This document shows positions 8,112 to 17,761 of a stretch of 64,000 nucleotides of DNA, in pieces. This DNA comes from Chitinophaga silvisoli (GTDB lineage Bacteria; Bacteroidota; Bacteroidia; Chitinophagales; Chitinophagaceae), in NCBI RefSeq assembly GCF_003412465.1, contig NZ_QTJV01000001.1, forward strand, positions 1,424,489 through 1,488,488, given 5' to 3'. Under the pieces are notes generated by a model. That model saw nothing but the letters and a program-made list of their open reading frames with translations. It made no database searches and had not been told where the DNA came from. The position numbers were made by a program, and so were the translations under genes. How positions within the stretch are numbered: the first letter of the stretch is position 1; every line of letters begins with the position of its first letter.

Positions 8112-10829
8112 TTAACTCAGGGTAGCTATCAATTTCTTATACCCTGGTATGGCTGTCCACGTAGTCAGTTTTGCCTTTAGCAGGGGTCTGGTCACTTTGT
8201 GGCCGTTTACGGCCAGCACTTCAGCAAAGATTTCTAACAGTTTTTTCAGTTGCTTAACCGGATTGTCCGGCAGACACTCAATAACAACAGATAAGAGCAG
8301 TTCGAGCGCTTCATTATGTTGCTTGCTGATTTGCATCATGTGATCGGTAAGCAGGTCGGTGAAGCGTTTCAGCGGTGCCCATTCCAGGCTTTGATGGATG
8401 CCGATGATGTAGCCGGTTTCCTCACTTTGCAGGGTGTGGGTACTGACACCTGTGATCCAGCATTCAGCTGCTAAAGCACGTATGGTTTTATCCGCATGCA
8501 GCATACAGGTGGCGATGAATAAGTGGACAGTAGGCCGGTAGGAAACTGCCTGTTCTTTTAACCAGGTAATGGCAGCGGTAATGGCAGTTGTTTCTGCTAC
8601 TTCGTACATGCCTGATAATGGCATGAAATACTGTATAATATTAGCCAGCATCAGCGAAGGATTTGCTGGGGTCAATGAAAGTAATCTTGGTACATCTGCT
8701 GCTGGTATGGAATAAAATTTAGCCTGTCTGACCAGGTATTCCTGTAAGAGCGGATCAGGGCCGGAAAGTGGCGTTACTTCGGGGAAGCTGATTTGGATGG
8801 ATGTCCTGGTAGCGGGCACCCTTTCATACTCATGGGTCTCCCTGTTGTAAGCGCCATAGGCAAGATAGTGTTCCTGGGCAGTCTTCCATTTGAAATCGCC
8901 ATTTAAATAAACGGATGGTATTGTGTGGCCTGCCAGGTCTATCCCTTTCCTGTTGGCAGCCTGGATCCAGGCATTTCCTTTTTTGGGAGTGATGCCTGAT
9001 TGACCGAAGAGGAACAGGAGGAGGTCCCTGTTATCGCCGGTCAGGAGTTGTTTTGCCAGGGCGATTGCTGCAGTTGTATCTTCTAATGCGCAACGGCAGA
9101 TTGCAATCTGTAGATCGAGGTCCTGAGGTAATTGATCCTTGTACTGCGATAAGCGATTTACTAATACTGCCGGGTCTATCCAGCCAGGAGTATGTGTAGG
9201 CGTGGATAATAGCGGACGTTGATCTTTTACCTTGAGTTTTTCCAGGGCATGTTGCCATAGGAGGGTGTATGGCTGGACATAGGCCTCTTTCACATCCCAG
9301 GGTATTGTATTTTCGTCCTGCTTCGCATAAGCAAGCAGGAATTTTGTGAGGAAATGATCTAAGTGGCCCATATTACCCGTAGGCCGTGCATGTAATTTTT
9401 CTGCTCTTTTGAATGCTGGCTGCAACTGGACCAGCACATCTTCCGTGATCAGGTGTTGTAAATTAATCAGCGCAGCAGGAAGTAATTCTGCATGATAAAA
9501 TTCGTTGTTTTCAAAAGCCTGGCTGGCGAAATAAATCAGCTCTTCTACGGTATTGATAGGGGCAATCATATTATGTTCTCCTATCAGGGGCCGTGTTTCA
9601 GATGCTGTATCATCGGCCAGTTCGATAGTGACAGGATCAGAAAGTAGTAATGGCCGGATGCTTGTCAGCATAGTATCAGCGTACATCTGTAACTGTTGCT
9701 GTAAGTCTTCGGAGGCAGGGAATGCGTAGGTGCTGATGAGCTTTGCTGTTTTCTGCTGCAGGCTTTCTTCTTTATTTAAAAAGAGCTGGCATAGCTGGAT
9801 GGCGATGGCTTGCCGGGCATCTGCATGCTGCCTGCAGATAGTTTCTGAGAGCTGTAAGACGCTGGTCAGGATGGCTTTTGTACCGGATAGGATGACCTGG
9901 GGCAGGTGGGTAATGAAGGCATTGTAGTCCAGCTGTTTTAGCTGTTTAAGGCTGTTCAGGGCCAGGCTCACGGCAGTAGAATGCTTTGAGTCCAGCGTCA
10001 TCAGCAGTTCGGGTGCCAGGGCCTTTAATTCCTCCTTGTTTGGTTTCAGGAAGCTAAAGAGTTCCATAAACCAGCCTGCCAGTACTTTATTAAAGTTACG
10101 GTTGGCCGTTAAGAGGCTTTCCCTTAAGATCCGCATTCTGTCCAGGCGGCCTTCTGTGGCGAATTTCAGGATGAGATTCTGCCAGCCATTCAGGTCTTTG
10201 TTATAACGGCTCAGGTGATGTATGTCGGAGGGATATTCAAAGATATACCAAAAGTGTTTTTGAAGAGTGTCCGGGTATTTTAAGAGTATTTCTTCGGCTT
10301 TTTCAGGCGGGATCTTTTCCCGGTTGCTGCTGTTGCCAAAGATGAGGTAAGGTAGGTGAATAAGGATCAGTTCAGGGGATGGCGTGAAATAGCCGCCCGC
10401 TTCCAGTTGCATGATTAAGTCGTAATCAAGCCGGTAGCTGTTGCCGGTATTGGCATCGTCCAGGACCTGGGAGAACCAGGAAGGGGTATACCAGGGGAGG
10501 AGCTGATCGAGGGTTTCTTTGGTAAAGATGCTGGCGCGATAGAAGGTTTTTTCGAATCCTTTTTTATCCAGGCAAACGAAAGATGCGATGGCGAGCACCA
10601 GGCCTTGTTGACCGCGGGCGCGGGCACCGTAGGAGCGACCTGCTACAAAGGAGCCTTCAGGCTTTTGCATGGTGCTGAGGTCTACAAATTCGGAGTAGTA
10701 GGTGTTTAGTTTTTTCAGTTCGGGTCCCAGCTCCTTTTTATCTCCTTCATTTAATCCTTTCAAAAAAACAATCATCTCATTGACTGCTTCATTTTCAATG
10801 AGGGTCTTAAGTTGATCTGTAATCGTCAT
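8112..10829 (-). CDS. DUF6493 family protein
   Basis: A large 905-residue protein with no signal peptide or membrane helix. It is nearly all alpha-helical with repeated Leu-rich helical pairs (for example LLMTLDSKHSTAVSLALNSL and PQVILSGTKAILTSVLQLS), so it looks like a HEAT-type repeat solenoid. The length, N-terminus (about 140 residues around ELKKLNTYYSEF) and the SWIM zinc-finger gene 90 bp upstream on the same strand fit DUF6493. In other bacteria comparable solenoid proteins sit with SWIM, MoxR ATPase and VWA proteins; those partners are not in this window. Function unknown. Confidence 0.72.
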   Translation of the reverse strand: MTITDQLKTLIENEAVNEMIVFLKGLNEGDKKELGPELKKLNTYYSEFVDLSTMQKPEGSFVAGRSYGARARGQQGLVLAIASFVCLDKKGFEKTFYRASIFTKETLDQLLPWYTPSWFSQVLDDANTGNSYRLDYDLIMQLEAGGYFTPSPELILIHLPYLIFGNSSNREKIPPEKAEEILLKYPDTLQKHFWYIFEYPSDIHHLSRYNKDLNGWQNLILKFATEGRLDRMRILRESLLTANRNFNKVLAGWFMELFSFLKPNKEELKALAPELLMTLDSKHSTAVSLALNSLKQLKQLDYNAFITHLPQVILSGTKAILTSVLQLSETICRQHADARQAIAIQLCQLFLNKEESLQQKTAKLISTYAFPASEDLQQQLQMYADTMLTSIRPLLLSDPVTIELADDTASETRPLIGEHNMIAPINTVEELIYFASQAFENNEFYHAELLPAALINLQHLITEDVLVQLQPAFKRAEKLHARPTGNMGHLDHFLTKFLLAYAKQDENTIPWDVKEAYVQPYTLLWQHALEKLKVKDQRPLLSTPTHTPGWIDPAVLVNRLSQYKDQLPQDLDLQIAICRCALEDTTAAIALAKQLLTGDNRDLLLFLFGQSGITPKKGNAWIQAANRKGIDLAGHTIPSVYLNGDFKWKTAQEHYLAYGAYNRETHEYERVPATRTSIQISFPEVTPLSGPDPLLQEYLVRQAKFYSIPAADVPRLLSLTPANPSLMLANIIQYFMPLSGMYEVAETTAITAAITWLKEQAVSYRPTVHLFIATCMLHADKTIRALAAECWITGVSTHTLQSEETGYIIGIHQSLEWAPLKRFTDLLTDHMMQISKQHNEALELLLSVVIECLPDNPVKQLKKLLEIFAEVLAVNGHKVTRPLLKAKLTTWTAIPGYKKLIATLS

Positions 10830-10919
10830 ATTTTTATCTTTAAAGCCAGCAGGTGGCAGTGCATTCCAATGATACTTTTCGGCTGAAACAGTTTTCTGTT
10901 TTAGCTGGAAAATGGTGTG

Positions 10920-12248
10920 TTATCCAATTTTTATTTTCACGGCCAGGATGTGTTTGCAGGGACCCCTATCTCCCTGGTGCTTTGCAAACCAGGTGCAGGT
11001 ACAACGGGCTTTGTCCTGGTCAATAACAACTGTGTGTTGCATACCACTGCCTTCTACGCGTGCATTCACCCGGCTGCCGGTATTTTCCAGGATGACAACT
11101 TTATCTTCCTCCAATAATTTCTCTGCATCTTTCATCCGCGGGTTCAGCTGCAAAATGCGGCTTTGCCTGAAAGGCAACCTGCGATAGAAGAACTGCCGCT
11201 CATCCAGGTCATACCCTAAGAGGCCCATTGCAGCCATTCTCCCTGTCAGGTTATCTACTTTATCAAAATGAATATTTTCCTTTAGCGCCATCAATGCAGG
11301 GTTGAACTCCTGGTTAGCATGACTGTATTTATTCATCGCATCCAGCCATTCATCCGGTACATCTGCAATCAATGATTCCAGTGCTGCACCTTCTCCTGAA
11401 AAGCCTCTCCAGCACTCCCTGGACAGGGAAAAACTAAATCGTACATCTCCAAAATACAGGTGCCAGGTAGTTGATTGCTGATCTGGCCCGGCAAAGACTC
11501 TCAGTTCATTGGCCAGGGGCAATAAGGGTTCCAGGAGTTTAAGCCGGTGCACACCGCCTACGCATAGAGCATTGGCGGCCTTAGCCGGGGAGAACATTGG
11601 TTTATTCCCTCTCAGGATCAGGTAGTGATCTGCTTTAGGTTGTCCCGCAGGGATGCTTTTAAACAATTGCATGGCCTGCAGCTGGTTGAAAGTATGTACC
11701 TGTTCCGAAGCCGACAGGAACACCTGCACGCTGGTGAGTCCTTTCATCCATTTAAGGGGCAATGGCACTTTTCGCTCCACTACCTTTTTGCTGGCTGTGG
11801 TCTGCACGCTGATTGCGGCAGCACCTATATGGAGCCTCATCTGGCCTTGTTTTCCGACACTTGCCAGCGCATTGATCATGGGTTGGTTAAAGTCCACATT
11901 TACCGTTCCATTGGCCGGAAATTCACCGTCAATAGCGTCCGGCAATACATCTACCCTGGCATAGATGCCCGCACAGTGAGAAAAGCCTTCAAATCGCAGT
12001 TTCTCATTGCCGGCGGTGGCTATGGGATCACGCATCAGGGCCATTTGAAAGGGGGAGAGGTTAAAGCTGGACTGAACGATAGCCGACAAGGTGATGAGGC
12101 AACGGGAAATAATATACGGTTGGGTGAGAAAGCCCTGGAAAAAGCAGGATGCCGGTGTAATCTCACTGTAGGTGGACAGGAGTAATTGTTGACGATCTAA
12201 AAAGGATAATCGATCGTATTGATAGGTGATGATCTCTGAGGTGGTCAT
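10920..12248 (-). CDS. SWIM zinc finger family protein
   Basis: A 442-residue protein. Its C-terminus holds the SWIM motif CTCTWFAKHQGDRGPCKHI, that is CxC followed by CxH, which binds zinc and is thought to mediate nucleic acid or protein contacts. The preceding about 400 residues have the mixed fold typical of SWIM proteins in bacterial clusters with DUF6493, MoxR and VWA proteins. It starts at 12248 and is co-directional with the DUF6493 gene (90-bp gap), so both are probably one operon. It is divergent from the membrane-protein gene at 12339. Confidence 0.88.
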   Translation of the reverse strand: MTTSEIITYQYDRLSFLDRQQLLLSTYSEITPASCFFQGFLTQPYIISRCLITLSAIVQSSFNLSPFQMALMRDPIATAGNEKLRFEGFSHCAGIYARVDVLPDAIDGEFPANGTVNVDFNQPMINALASVGKQGQMRLHIGAAAISVQTTASKKVVERKVPLPLKWMKGLTSVQVFLSASEQVHTFNQLQAMQLFKSIPAGQPKADHYLILRGNKPMFSPAKAANALCVGGVHRLKLLEPLLPLANELRVFAGPDQQSTTWHLYFGDVRFSFSLSRECWRGFSGEGAALESLIADVPDEWLDAMNKYSHANQEFNPALMALKENIHFDKVDNLTGRMAAMGLLGYDLDERQFFYRRLPFRQSRILQLNPRMKDAEKLLEEDKVVILENTGSRVNARVEGSGMQHTVVIDQDKARCTCTWFAKHQGDRGPCKHILAVKIKIG

Positions 12249-12338
12249 GGTGGGGTGAAGGTATTTAAAATTGAGGAATCGGAGGAGGTGAATCGGGTTT
12301 TCCTGTTACCTTGTGTGAAATTTCTAATTTCCCAGCTT

Positions 12339-12959
12339 ATGGAAAAAGCAAGCTCCTTTGATCGGCAGCAGGCAGCAATGGATGCCTGGTATGATTTGAT
12401 TGAGGAAGAGAATAGGAAGAACAACTTTGTTAATAAGCTATTTAATGCGACACCTGGGGTGAATGATACAGCATCGTGGGCGGCGGAATATGCGAAAGAG
12501 ATTGTTGACAGTGATGAGAAGAGATTCAGGTATAGTATTTCATACAGGATCTGTATGGCTTGTCTGGCGGGGCTTGCTTTCTTTTTTGTGAGTTTTGTTT
12601 TTTATAAAATTGCTTTGCATCCTGAGACTTCGATAAATGGGAAGGCGGGGCCGGGACCATTTTTATTGGTTTTACCTTTTGGTTTTGTCATCCTGGCTGC
12701 CAGGGAAGCCTTATCGCGGGCTTGTATCGTCCTGAATGCGAAAGGAATCCGGTTGAATAAGAAGAGGTATTTGTGGAAGGATGTTTTGGGAACGTATATC
12801 GTGAAGCGGCGGGGGAAGAAGTCGGGGAGGAAGTGTTTTTTGGTGTTGACGATGGTGGGAGGGGAAGTGGTGAGGTATAATGTGGATCATTATGGGAAGT
12901 TTATGGCGGAGTTGAGTGCGTATATTGAAAGGTATAAAAAGAGCGGGGCAGGGCACTAA
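12339..12959 (+). CDS. Two-helix membrane protein, PH-like C-terminal region
   Basis: The ATG at 12339 gives 206 residues; a GTG at 12255 in frame would start almost on top of the divergent SWIM gene. Residues about 65-90 and 102-125 are hydrophobic helices forming a hairpin, preceded by about 60 soluble residues. The C-terminal region (LSRACIVLNAKGIRLNKKRYLWKD) resembles small bacterial PH-like or YcxB-like domains that follow a pair of membrane helices. Codon use becomes G-rich toward the 3' end. Function unknown. Confidence 0.6.
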   Translation: MEKASSFDRQQAAMDAWYDLIEEENRKNNFVNKLFNATPGVNDTASWAAEYAKEIVDSDEKRFRYSISYRICMACLAGLAFFFVSFVFYKIALHPETSINGKAGPGPFLLVLPFGFVILAAREALSRACIVLNAKGIRLNKKRYLWKDVLGTYIVKRRGKKSGRKCFLVLTMVGGEVVRYNVDHYGKFMAELSAYIERYKKSGAGH

Positions 12960-13156
12960 TGAATGGATAGTTACACAAACTGAATTTTAATAATGAGTCT
13001 GCCTGAGGAAAACTTTAAAATGCTTTAATACTTAAGTTTCGTTTATACAGTGGGGTATTGGCAGCAAAATATATTAGAGATAAAATTCAAATGCTGTGGA
13101 TAGAATAAATACACCGGGAATGAGATTAATGTAATATTTTTATTGAAAATCCAAAC

Positions 13157-13744
13157 ATGGCTAAATACAAATTCGATGAAGTGCTAAACGACTTAATGGA
13201 CTATTTTATTCTCGGCGATCCTGACTATTTACTGCAATACAAAATAGCGCAAGGCTTGCCTGATGACCTGCTCACCGAATTTACTACAAAGGAAACCGGA
13301 GATGATGTAGTAAAACAGGGTGTCATGATCCCCATGACCGGTGTTGAAAATTATCCCTACACGGTATATTTTACCATAAATGAAACACCTGAACTATTGC
13401 AAACAGGCAATCAGCTACAGCATAAACAGGACGGCTACACTCTAAAAGTAAATAACGGCCGGATTTACCTGTACACCATACCTTACCTGAGAGACTATAC
13501 TGCCACAAAAATAGCAGCCCTGAAGAAATATAAACATGCTAACATCCCTCTTTCAAATGGCTGGTATACCGTTCTTATTTTAGCCGGACTTACCAAACAA
13601 AATATTGAAATCAAAAAGATAGATGATACATATACTACTATTGAATCAATGGAACCTACATTTGAATTTTTACTGACTCCTGTAAAAGAACAGCCTGAAT
13701 ACCGCGGGGATATTATGTATAGATTTAGTGTGGAGAGTGAATAG
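13157..13744 (+). CDS. Hypothetical protein
   Basis: A 195-residue cytoplasmic-looking protein without signal peptide, membrane segments or Cys clusters. The first 30 residues form an amphipathic helix (FDEVLNDLMDYFIL), followed by beta-rich sequence. I recognise no domain. It has no close neighbours in the same orientation: 198 bp precede it and 202 bp follow it. The flanking gaps are AT-rich and carry no clear hairpin. It is a real gene by length and amino-acid composition. Confidence 0.55.
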   Translation: MAKYKFDEVLNDLMDYFILGDPDYLLQYKIAQGLPDDLLTEFTTKETGDDVVKQGVMIPMTGVENYPYTVYFTINETPELLQTGNQLQHKQDGYTLKVNNGRIYLYTIPYLRDYTATKIAALKKYKHANIPLSNGWYTVLILAGLTKQNIEIKKIDDTYTTIESMEPTFEFLLTPVKEQPEYRGDIMYRFSVESE

Positions 13745-13946
13745 TTTTTTATTACCAAAAAATATCATATCCCCTCCCCACATGAAACATTTTTCAGATT
13801 CCCCTAAACAATCAGCAATAAACCGTTGTTTATAACCTTAAATGCATTGTGAAAGACTAATTAATTAACCAATACCCTATTAATAACACAAAACAAATTT
13901 CCACAACTACTAGCCCTAAATAGCCGAAATTCCAAAACACCATCAT

Positions 13947-15920
13947 ATGACAACACCACAAGTGGCGCAGACTCCGCGCCAGACCAGTGACGATGTGATC
14001 GAACACGCGTTCGACCAGTCTACACGCTGGACACGCGACTATGTATTCGATATCCTCAAAGACCTGGGTATCCACTACATCTTCGGTGTACCAGGTACCA
14101 ATGAAATTCCTATTATTGATGGCACTTCCTACCCTGAAAATGGAGTACGCTATATCGAGTGTCTTCATGAAAACATTGCCATCGGCGCTGCCATGGGATC
14201 CGCCCGCATGACAGGCAAACCAGGTGTACTGGTTGTACACGTTACCCCCGGTATTGCCCACAGCATCGGCAACCTGTTCAATGCCTACCGCTCACAGGTT
14301 CCCCTGGTCATCCTTTGTTGTCAGCAACAAAATGAGCTGGTCACCCAGGAACCCCTCCTGGCTTCCAACCTGGTAGACCTTGCCAGGCAATATACCAAAT
14401 GGGCACATGAAGTACGTACCCCCGATGAAATTCCATTAGTCTTACAACGCGCCTTTAAAGAAGCCATGGCACCACCGAATGGCCCAGTATTCGTATCCAT
14501 TCCATGGGACTTTACCATGGTCGCCATCGAAGATGAAGCTAAGGTGAAAGGCGTGACCCGTATTTCCCCACATTTTACGGGGGATGACGCGTCTATCAGA
14601 CAAGCCGCCGCCATTCTCTCTTCCGCTAAAAATCCTGTGATTGTAGCGGGTGATGCTGTCGGTTATGCCGATGCCTGGGCCGAACTACAGGAACTGGCAA
14701 CAGTAATGGGTGCCCCCGTGGTATTACAATGTTTCAGCAGTCTTGCGAATTATCCCAATAACGATTATCACTGGCAGGGTGAATTGCCAGGTAGTCAGGC
14801 CGGTGTACAGGGCGTGTTCAAAGATCATGATGTCGCCTTCCTTATAGGTTTTGGCGCACAGGCGCAACTAGCCGTATTTAAATATTCCGACGGGCCCCTG
14901 TTCCCTCCTGCATTAAAACAGGTATACCTGACTAACAACACCTGGGATATCGGTAAGAACTATTATGGTGAGGCAGCGGTATTCGGTGATATCAAAGCCA
15001 CATTGCCCATTCTGAACGGGTATGTTAAACAAACACCTCCCGAAGGTGCAGATGCCAGAAATGAGAAAATGCGCATGCTGGCAGAAAAGAGAACGGCGGA
15101 CTGGGATGAATATCACCAGGAGGCAATGGAGCAGGAAGAGATCTGGTCTGTTGTAATCGCCAAAGCATTGAAAGAAGAAATTGAAGGAAGGAAACTGGAA
15201 GACAATTTTGTGTATGTGCATGAAGCGGTATCTGATGGTGCGCCTTTCCAGTACTATCTGCCCTTTGGCAACAATGGTGCAAAGCCGGTAAGTTATTACT
15301 GTGTATCCGGAGGCTCCCTGGGCTGGTCAATGCCTGCATCGCTGGGTATCAAACTGGAAGATAAGTCCAGTCAAGGTACAGGTACAAAACTGGTGGTTAA
15401 TGCGGTGGGAGACGGTTCTTCGCTTTTCTATCCGCAGACTTACTGGACGGCTGCTCATGAGCAATTACCGATCCTTTATATTATTACCAACAACCAGGAA
15501 TATCATACCCTGCAACTGGGCCTGCAACAGGTAGTGGGCGCTTATGGTAACGCACCGGGTTATGGCTGGAAGCCTAAAACAATGGATCCTCCATACCTGC
15601 GCCTGGAAAGACCTAAGCTCGACTTCGTTTCACTCGCCAAAGCATTTGGCGGCGAGCACGGAGAAGTGGTGAAAACACCGGCAGCAGTGAAAGATGCTCT
15701 CAAACGTGGTATTGAACATGTACTCACGCATGCAACTTCTTATATACTGGATATGAGAATTGCCGGCAATACACCCACTGCCCCTACTACATCTGATTCC
15801 ATCACCGGGTATTATTGTAAACAACCAGTCCTGGATTATTACCACCTGGAGGCAGTCAAGTCCGAACTCTTATCTGCACAGAATGGCTATATCCCATCAA
15901 ACGTTCCTTCATTCTTCTAA
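13947..15920 (+). CDS. Thiamine diphosphate-dependent enzyme (benzoylformate decarboxylase / acetolactate synthase-like)
   Basis: A 657-residue three-domain ThDP enzyme. The N-terminal PYR domain has the activating Glu in ECLHENIAIGAAMG (near residue 75). A central domain includes NPVIVAGDAVGYADAW. The C-terminal PP domain has the ThDP/metal motif GDGS...NN (about residues 487-518, around GDGSSLFYPQ and IITNN). It is longer than typical acetolactate synthases (about 560-600) because of a roughly 30-residue N-terminal extension and other insertions. It is followed after 14 bp by an FAD amino-acid oxidase, so the pair probably deaminates an amino acid and decarboxylates the 2-oxo acid. The exact substrate is unknown. 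Confidence 0.85.
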   Translation: MTTPQVAQTPRQTSDDVIEHAFDQSTRWTRDYVFDILKDLGIHYIFGVPGTNEIPIIDGTSYPENGVRYIECLHENIAIGAAMGSARMTGKPGVLVVHVTPGIAHSIGNLFNAYRSQVPLVILCCQQQNELVTQEPLLASNLVDLARQYTKWAHEVRTPDEIPLVLQRAFKEAMAPPNGPVFVSIPWDFTMVAIEDEAKVKGVTRISPHFTGDDASIRQAAAILSSAKNPVIVAGDAVGYADAWAELQELATVMGAPVVLQCFSSLANYPNNDYHWQGELPGSQAGVQGVFKDHDVAFLIGFGAQAQLAVFKYSDGPLFPPALKQVYLTNNTWDIGKNYYGEAAVFGDIKATLPILNGYVKQTPPEGADARNEKMRMLAEKRTADWDEYHQEAMEQEEIWSVVIAKALKEEIEGRKLEDNFVYVHEAVSDGAPFQYYLPFGNNGAKPVSYYCVSGGSLGWSMPASLGIKLEDKSSQGTGTKLVVNAVGDGSSLFYPQTYWTAAHEQLPILYIITNNQEYHTLQLGLQQVVGAYGNAPGYGWKPKTMDPPYLRLERPKLDFVSLAKAFGGEHGEVVKTPAAVKDALKRGIEHVLTHATSYILDMRIAGNTPTAPTTSDSITGYYCKQPVLDYYHLEAVKSELLSAQNGYIPSNVPSFF

Positions 15921-15934
15921 AAAATATTCTCATC

Positions 15935-17596
15935 ATGGTTAACGAACAAATTGATATCGCCATCATTGGTGGCGGTGTTTCCGGGGTGTATAGTGCCTGG
16001 AAACTGAAAAAGCAATTTCCCAATCAGAAGATCGTTGTGTTCGAAGGCAGCGATCATATCGGTGGACGTTTACTCTCCGTGAAACCACCTGAAATTCCTA
16101 ACATGACTGCGGAATTAGGCGGTATGCGCATCCTGGAGAATACGCAGAAACTGATTGTAGACCTGATTGATACACTCAATGCTGAATTACCTTTTTCAGA
16201 GCAGATCACTCTCTATGATTTCCCGGTAGATGAGCCGCAGAACCTGGCGTACCTGCGTGGTGAATACCTGCGCCTGGTAGACTTTGTAACCAGGCCCGAT
16301 AAGGTTCCTTATAACATGTCATTCCTGGAAAAGGGGAATGGTCCGGGTGCGATCATTGTAAATGCAATTGAACAGATTGTTCCGGGTATTACAAATCCAA
16401 ATCTGCATGAGGCACAGCGTCGTGCTATGACCAGGGAAGCGTCTTTTGATGGCGTGCCTTTGTACCAATGGGGTTTCTGGAACCTGCTGTACAGGGTAAT
16501 CAGCAGTGAAGGCTACCAGTTCAGCATGGATGCCGGTGGTTATGATTCTACATTGGTAAACTGGAATGCATGCGATGCCATTCCATGGTACCTGTCAGAC
16601 TTCGGGATGACACCTAAGTACAAGGGTTTTTGCAATGGCTTCCAGCAGGTGCCTATTGCCCTGGCAGAGCTGTTTGTAAAAGATGGCGGTGAAGTTCGCC
16701 TGGAACAACAGCTTCGGGGTTTTGAGTATGCAAACGGACAGTTTACTTTGAACTTCAATAACCAGGACTCAATCAGTGCAGGAAAACTGATCCTGGCCAT
16801 GCCGCGTCGTGCACTTGATCTGATCACGCCTGAGAGTCCGCAGCTAAAGGAGATCCAGTCACTGATCGGCAGTGTGACACCAAGACCATTGTTCAAGCTG
16901 TTTACTACCTATGCAAATCCATGGTGGAGAATAGCGGGTTATACCAATGCTGCCGGTGAATTTGTCCCGGTGCAATCAGGTCGTTCTGTTACAGACCTGC
17001 CGGTAAGGCAAACTTATTACTGGCCGAACAGCGATGGTACGCCTGCTGTAAATGGCAGGGCCATGTTGCTGGCTAGTTATGATGATGGTAGCAATATAGG
17101 CTACTGGGATGGATTAAGACCGCAGCGTTCCAGGGCATGGAAACTGGGCAGCTCGCATGCACAGATTGCAGATCCGTTTATTGGAGATGATGATGGAAAG
17201 GGCACTACAGCGAATGGTAAGCTGAACCAGACCTGGGAAGAATACAGGGCACCACGCCGGATGGTGGATGAGATCGCACGCCAGTTGCAACAGATGCACG
17301 GTTTAGACTATACGCCCCTGGTAAAGAGTGCTGCATTCCGGGATTGGGGTGAAGATCCGTATGGCGGTGGATGGAATAGCTGGAATATAGGAGTGAAGAG
17401 CTGGGAGGTAAAAGACCAGATCACGCACCCGATAGCAGGTACGCCTTTATACATCTGTGGCGAGGCGTATTCTGATTCACAGGGATGGGTAGAAGGTGCA
17501 TTGCAGACAGCGGAAATTATGCTGGGTAAATTCATGCAGGAGCCGGTGTCTGATACAAAGCAGAAGGCAACAGTAAGTGAGTTGCAGGCCTTGTAA
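15935..17596 (+). CDS. FAD-dependent amine / L-amino-acid oxidase
   Basis: A 553-residue flavoprotein of the monoamine oxidase fold. The N-terminal Rossmann motif IGGGVSGVYSAWKL (residues about 10-23) is followed by the acidic VVFEGSDHIGGRL and then the GG motif region AELGGMRI, which in L-amino-acid oxidases carries the substrate-carboxylate Arg. Near the C-terminus ICGEAYSDSQGWVEGAL is the usual FAD pyrophosphate-binding segment. No signal peptide. It is directly downstream of the ThDP enzyme (14 bp) and ends just before palindromic element copy 2. RebO/VioA-like tryptophan oxidases are one alternative; the substrate is not decided by the sequence. Confidence 0.88.
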   Translation: MVNEQIDIAIIGGGVSGVYSAWKLKKQFPNQKIVVFEGSDHIGGRLLSVKPPEIPNMTAELGGMRILENTQKLIVDLIDTLNAELPFSEQITLYDFPVDEPQNLAYLRGEYLRLVDFVTRPDKVPYNMSFLEKGNGPGAIIVNAIEQIVPGITNPNLHEAQRRAMTREASFDGVPLYQWGFWNLLYRVISSEGYQFSMDAGGYDSTLVNWNACDAIPWYLSDFGMTPKYKGFCNGFQQVPIALAELFVKDGGEVRLEQQLRGFEYANGQFTLNFNNQDSISAGKLILAMPRRALDLITPESPQLKEIQSLIGSVTPRPLFKLFTTYANPWWRIAGYTNAAGEFVPVQSGRSVTDLPVRQTYYWPNSDGTPAVNGRAMLLASYDDGSNIGYWDGLRPQRSRAWKLGSSHAQIADPFIGDDDGKGTTANGKLNQTWEEYRAPRRMVDEIARQLQQMHGLDYTPLVKSAAFRDWGEDPYGGGWNSWNIGVKSWEVKDQITHPIAGTPLYICGEAYSDSQGWVEGALQTAEIMLGKFMQEPVSDTKQKATVSELQAL

Positions 17597-17613
17597 ACGC
17601 TGCGATATATTAT

Positions 17614-17735
17614 ATAAAACGAGCTTGTACCAAAAGTAACCTGGAGGAATTGGGAATTACATCAATAAAAATTCTCTCCGTCAGGTACCCGAATTAAACC
17701 CCGGGAGCCTTACTTTTGATACAAGCTCGTTTTTG
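17614..17735 (+). repeat. Dispersed palindromic element, copy 2
   Basis: Inverted ends at 17614-17639 and 17710-17735 (shared core gagcttgtaycaaaagtaa) flank a 70-bp middle that includes aaaattctctcc and caggtacccgaattaaa. It starts 17 bp after the amino-acid oxidase stop codon and is followed by a T-rich run, so it could also act as a terminator. It is about 84% identical over 108 bp to the copy at 6771-6894, in the same orientation relative to its upstream gene. Confidence 0.7.
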
Positions 17736-17761
17736 TTTTAAATTACAGTAAACATTAGGGC

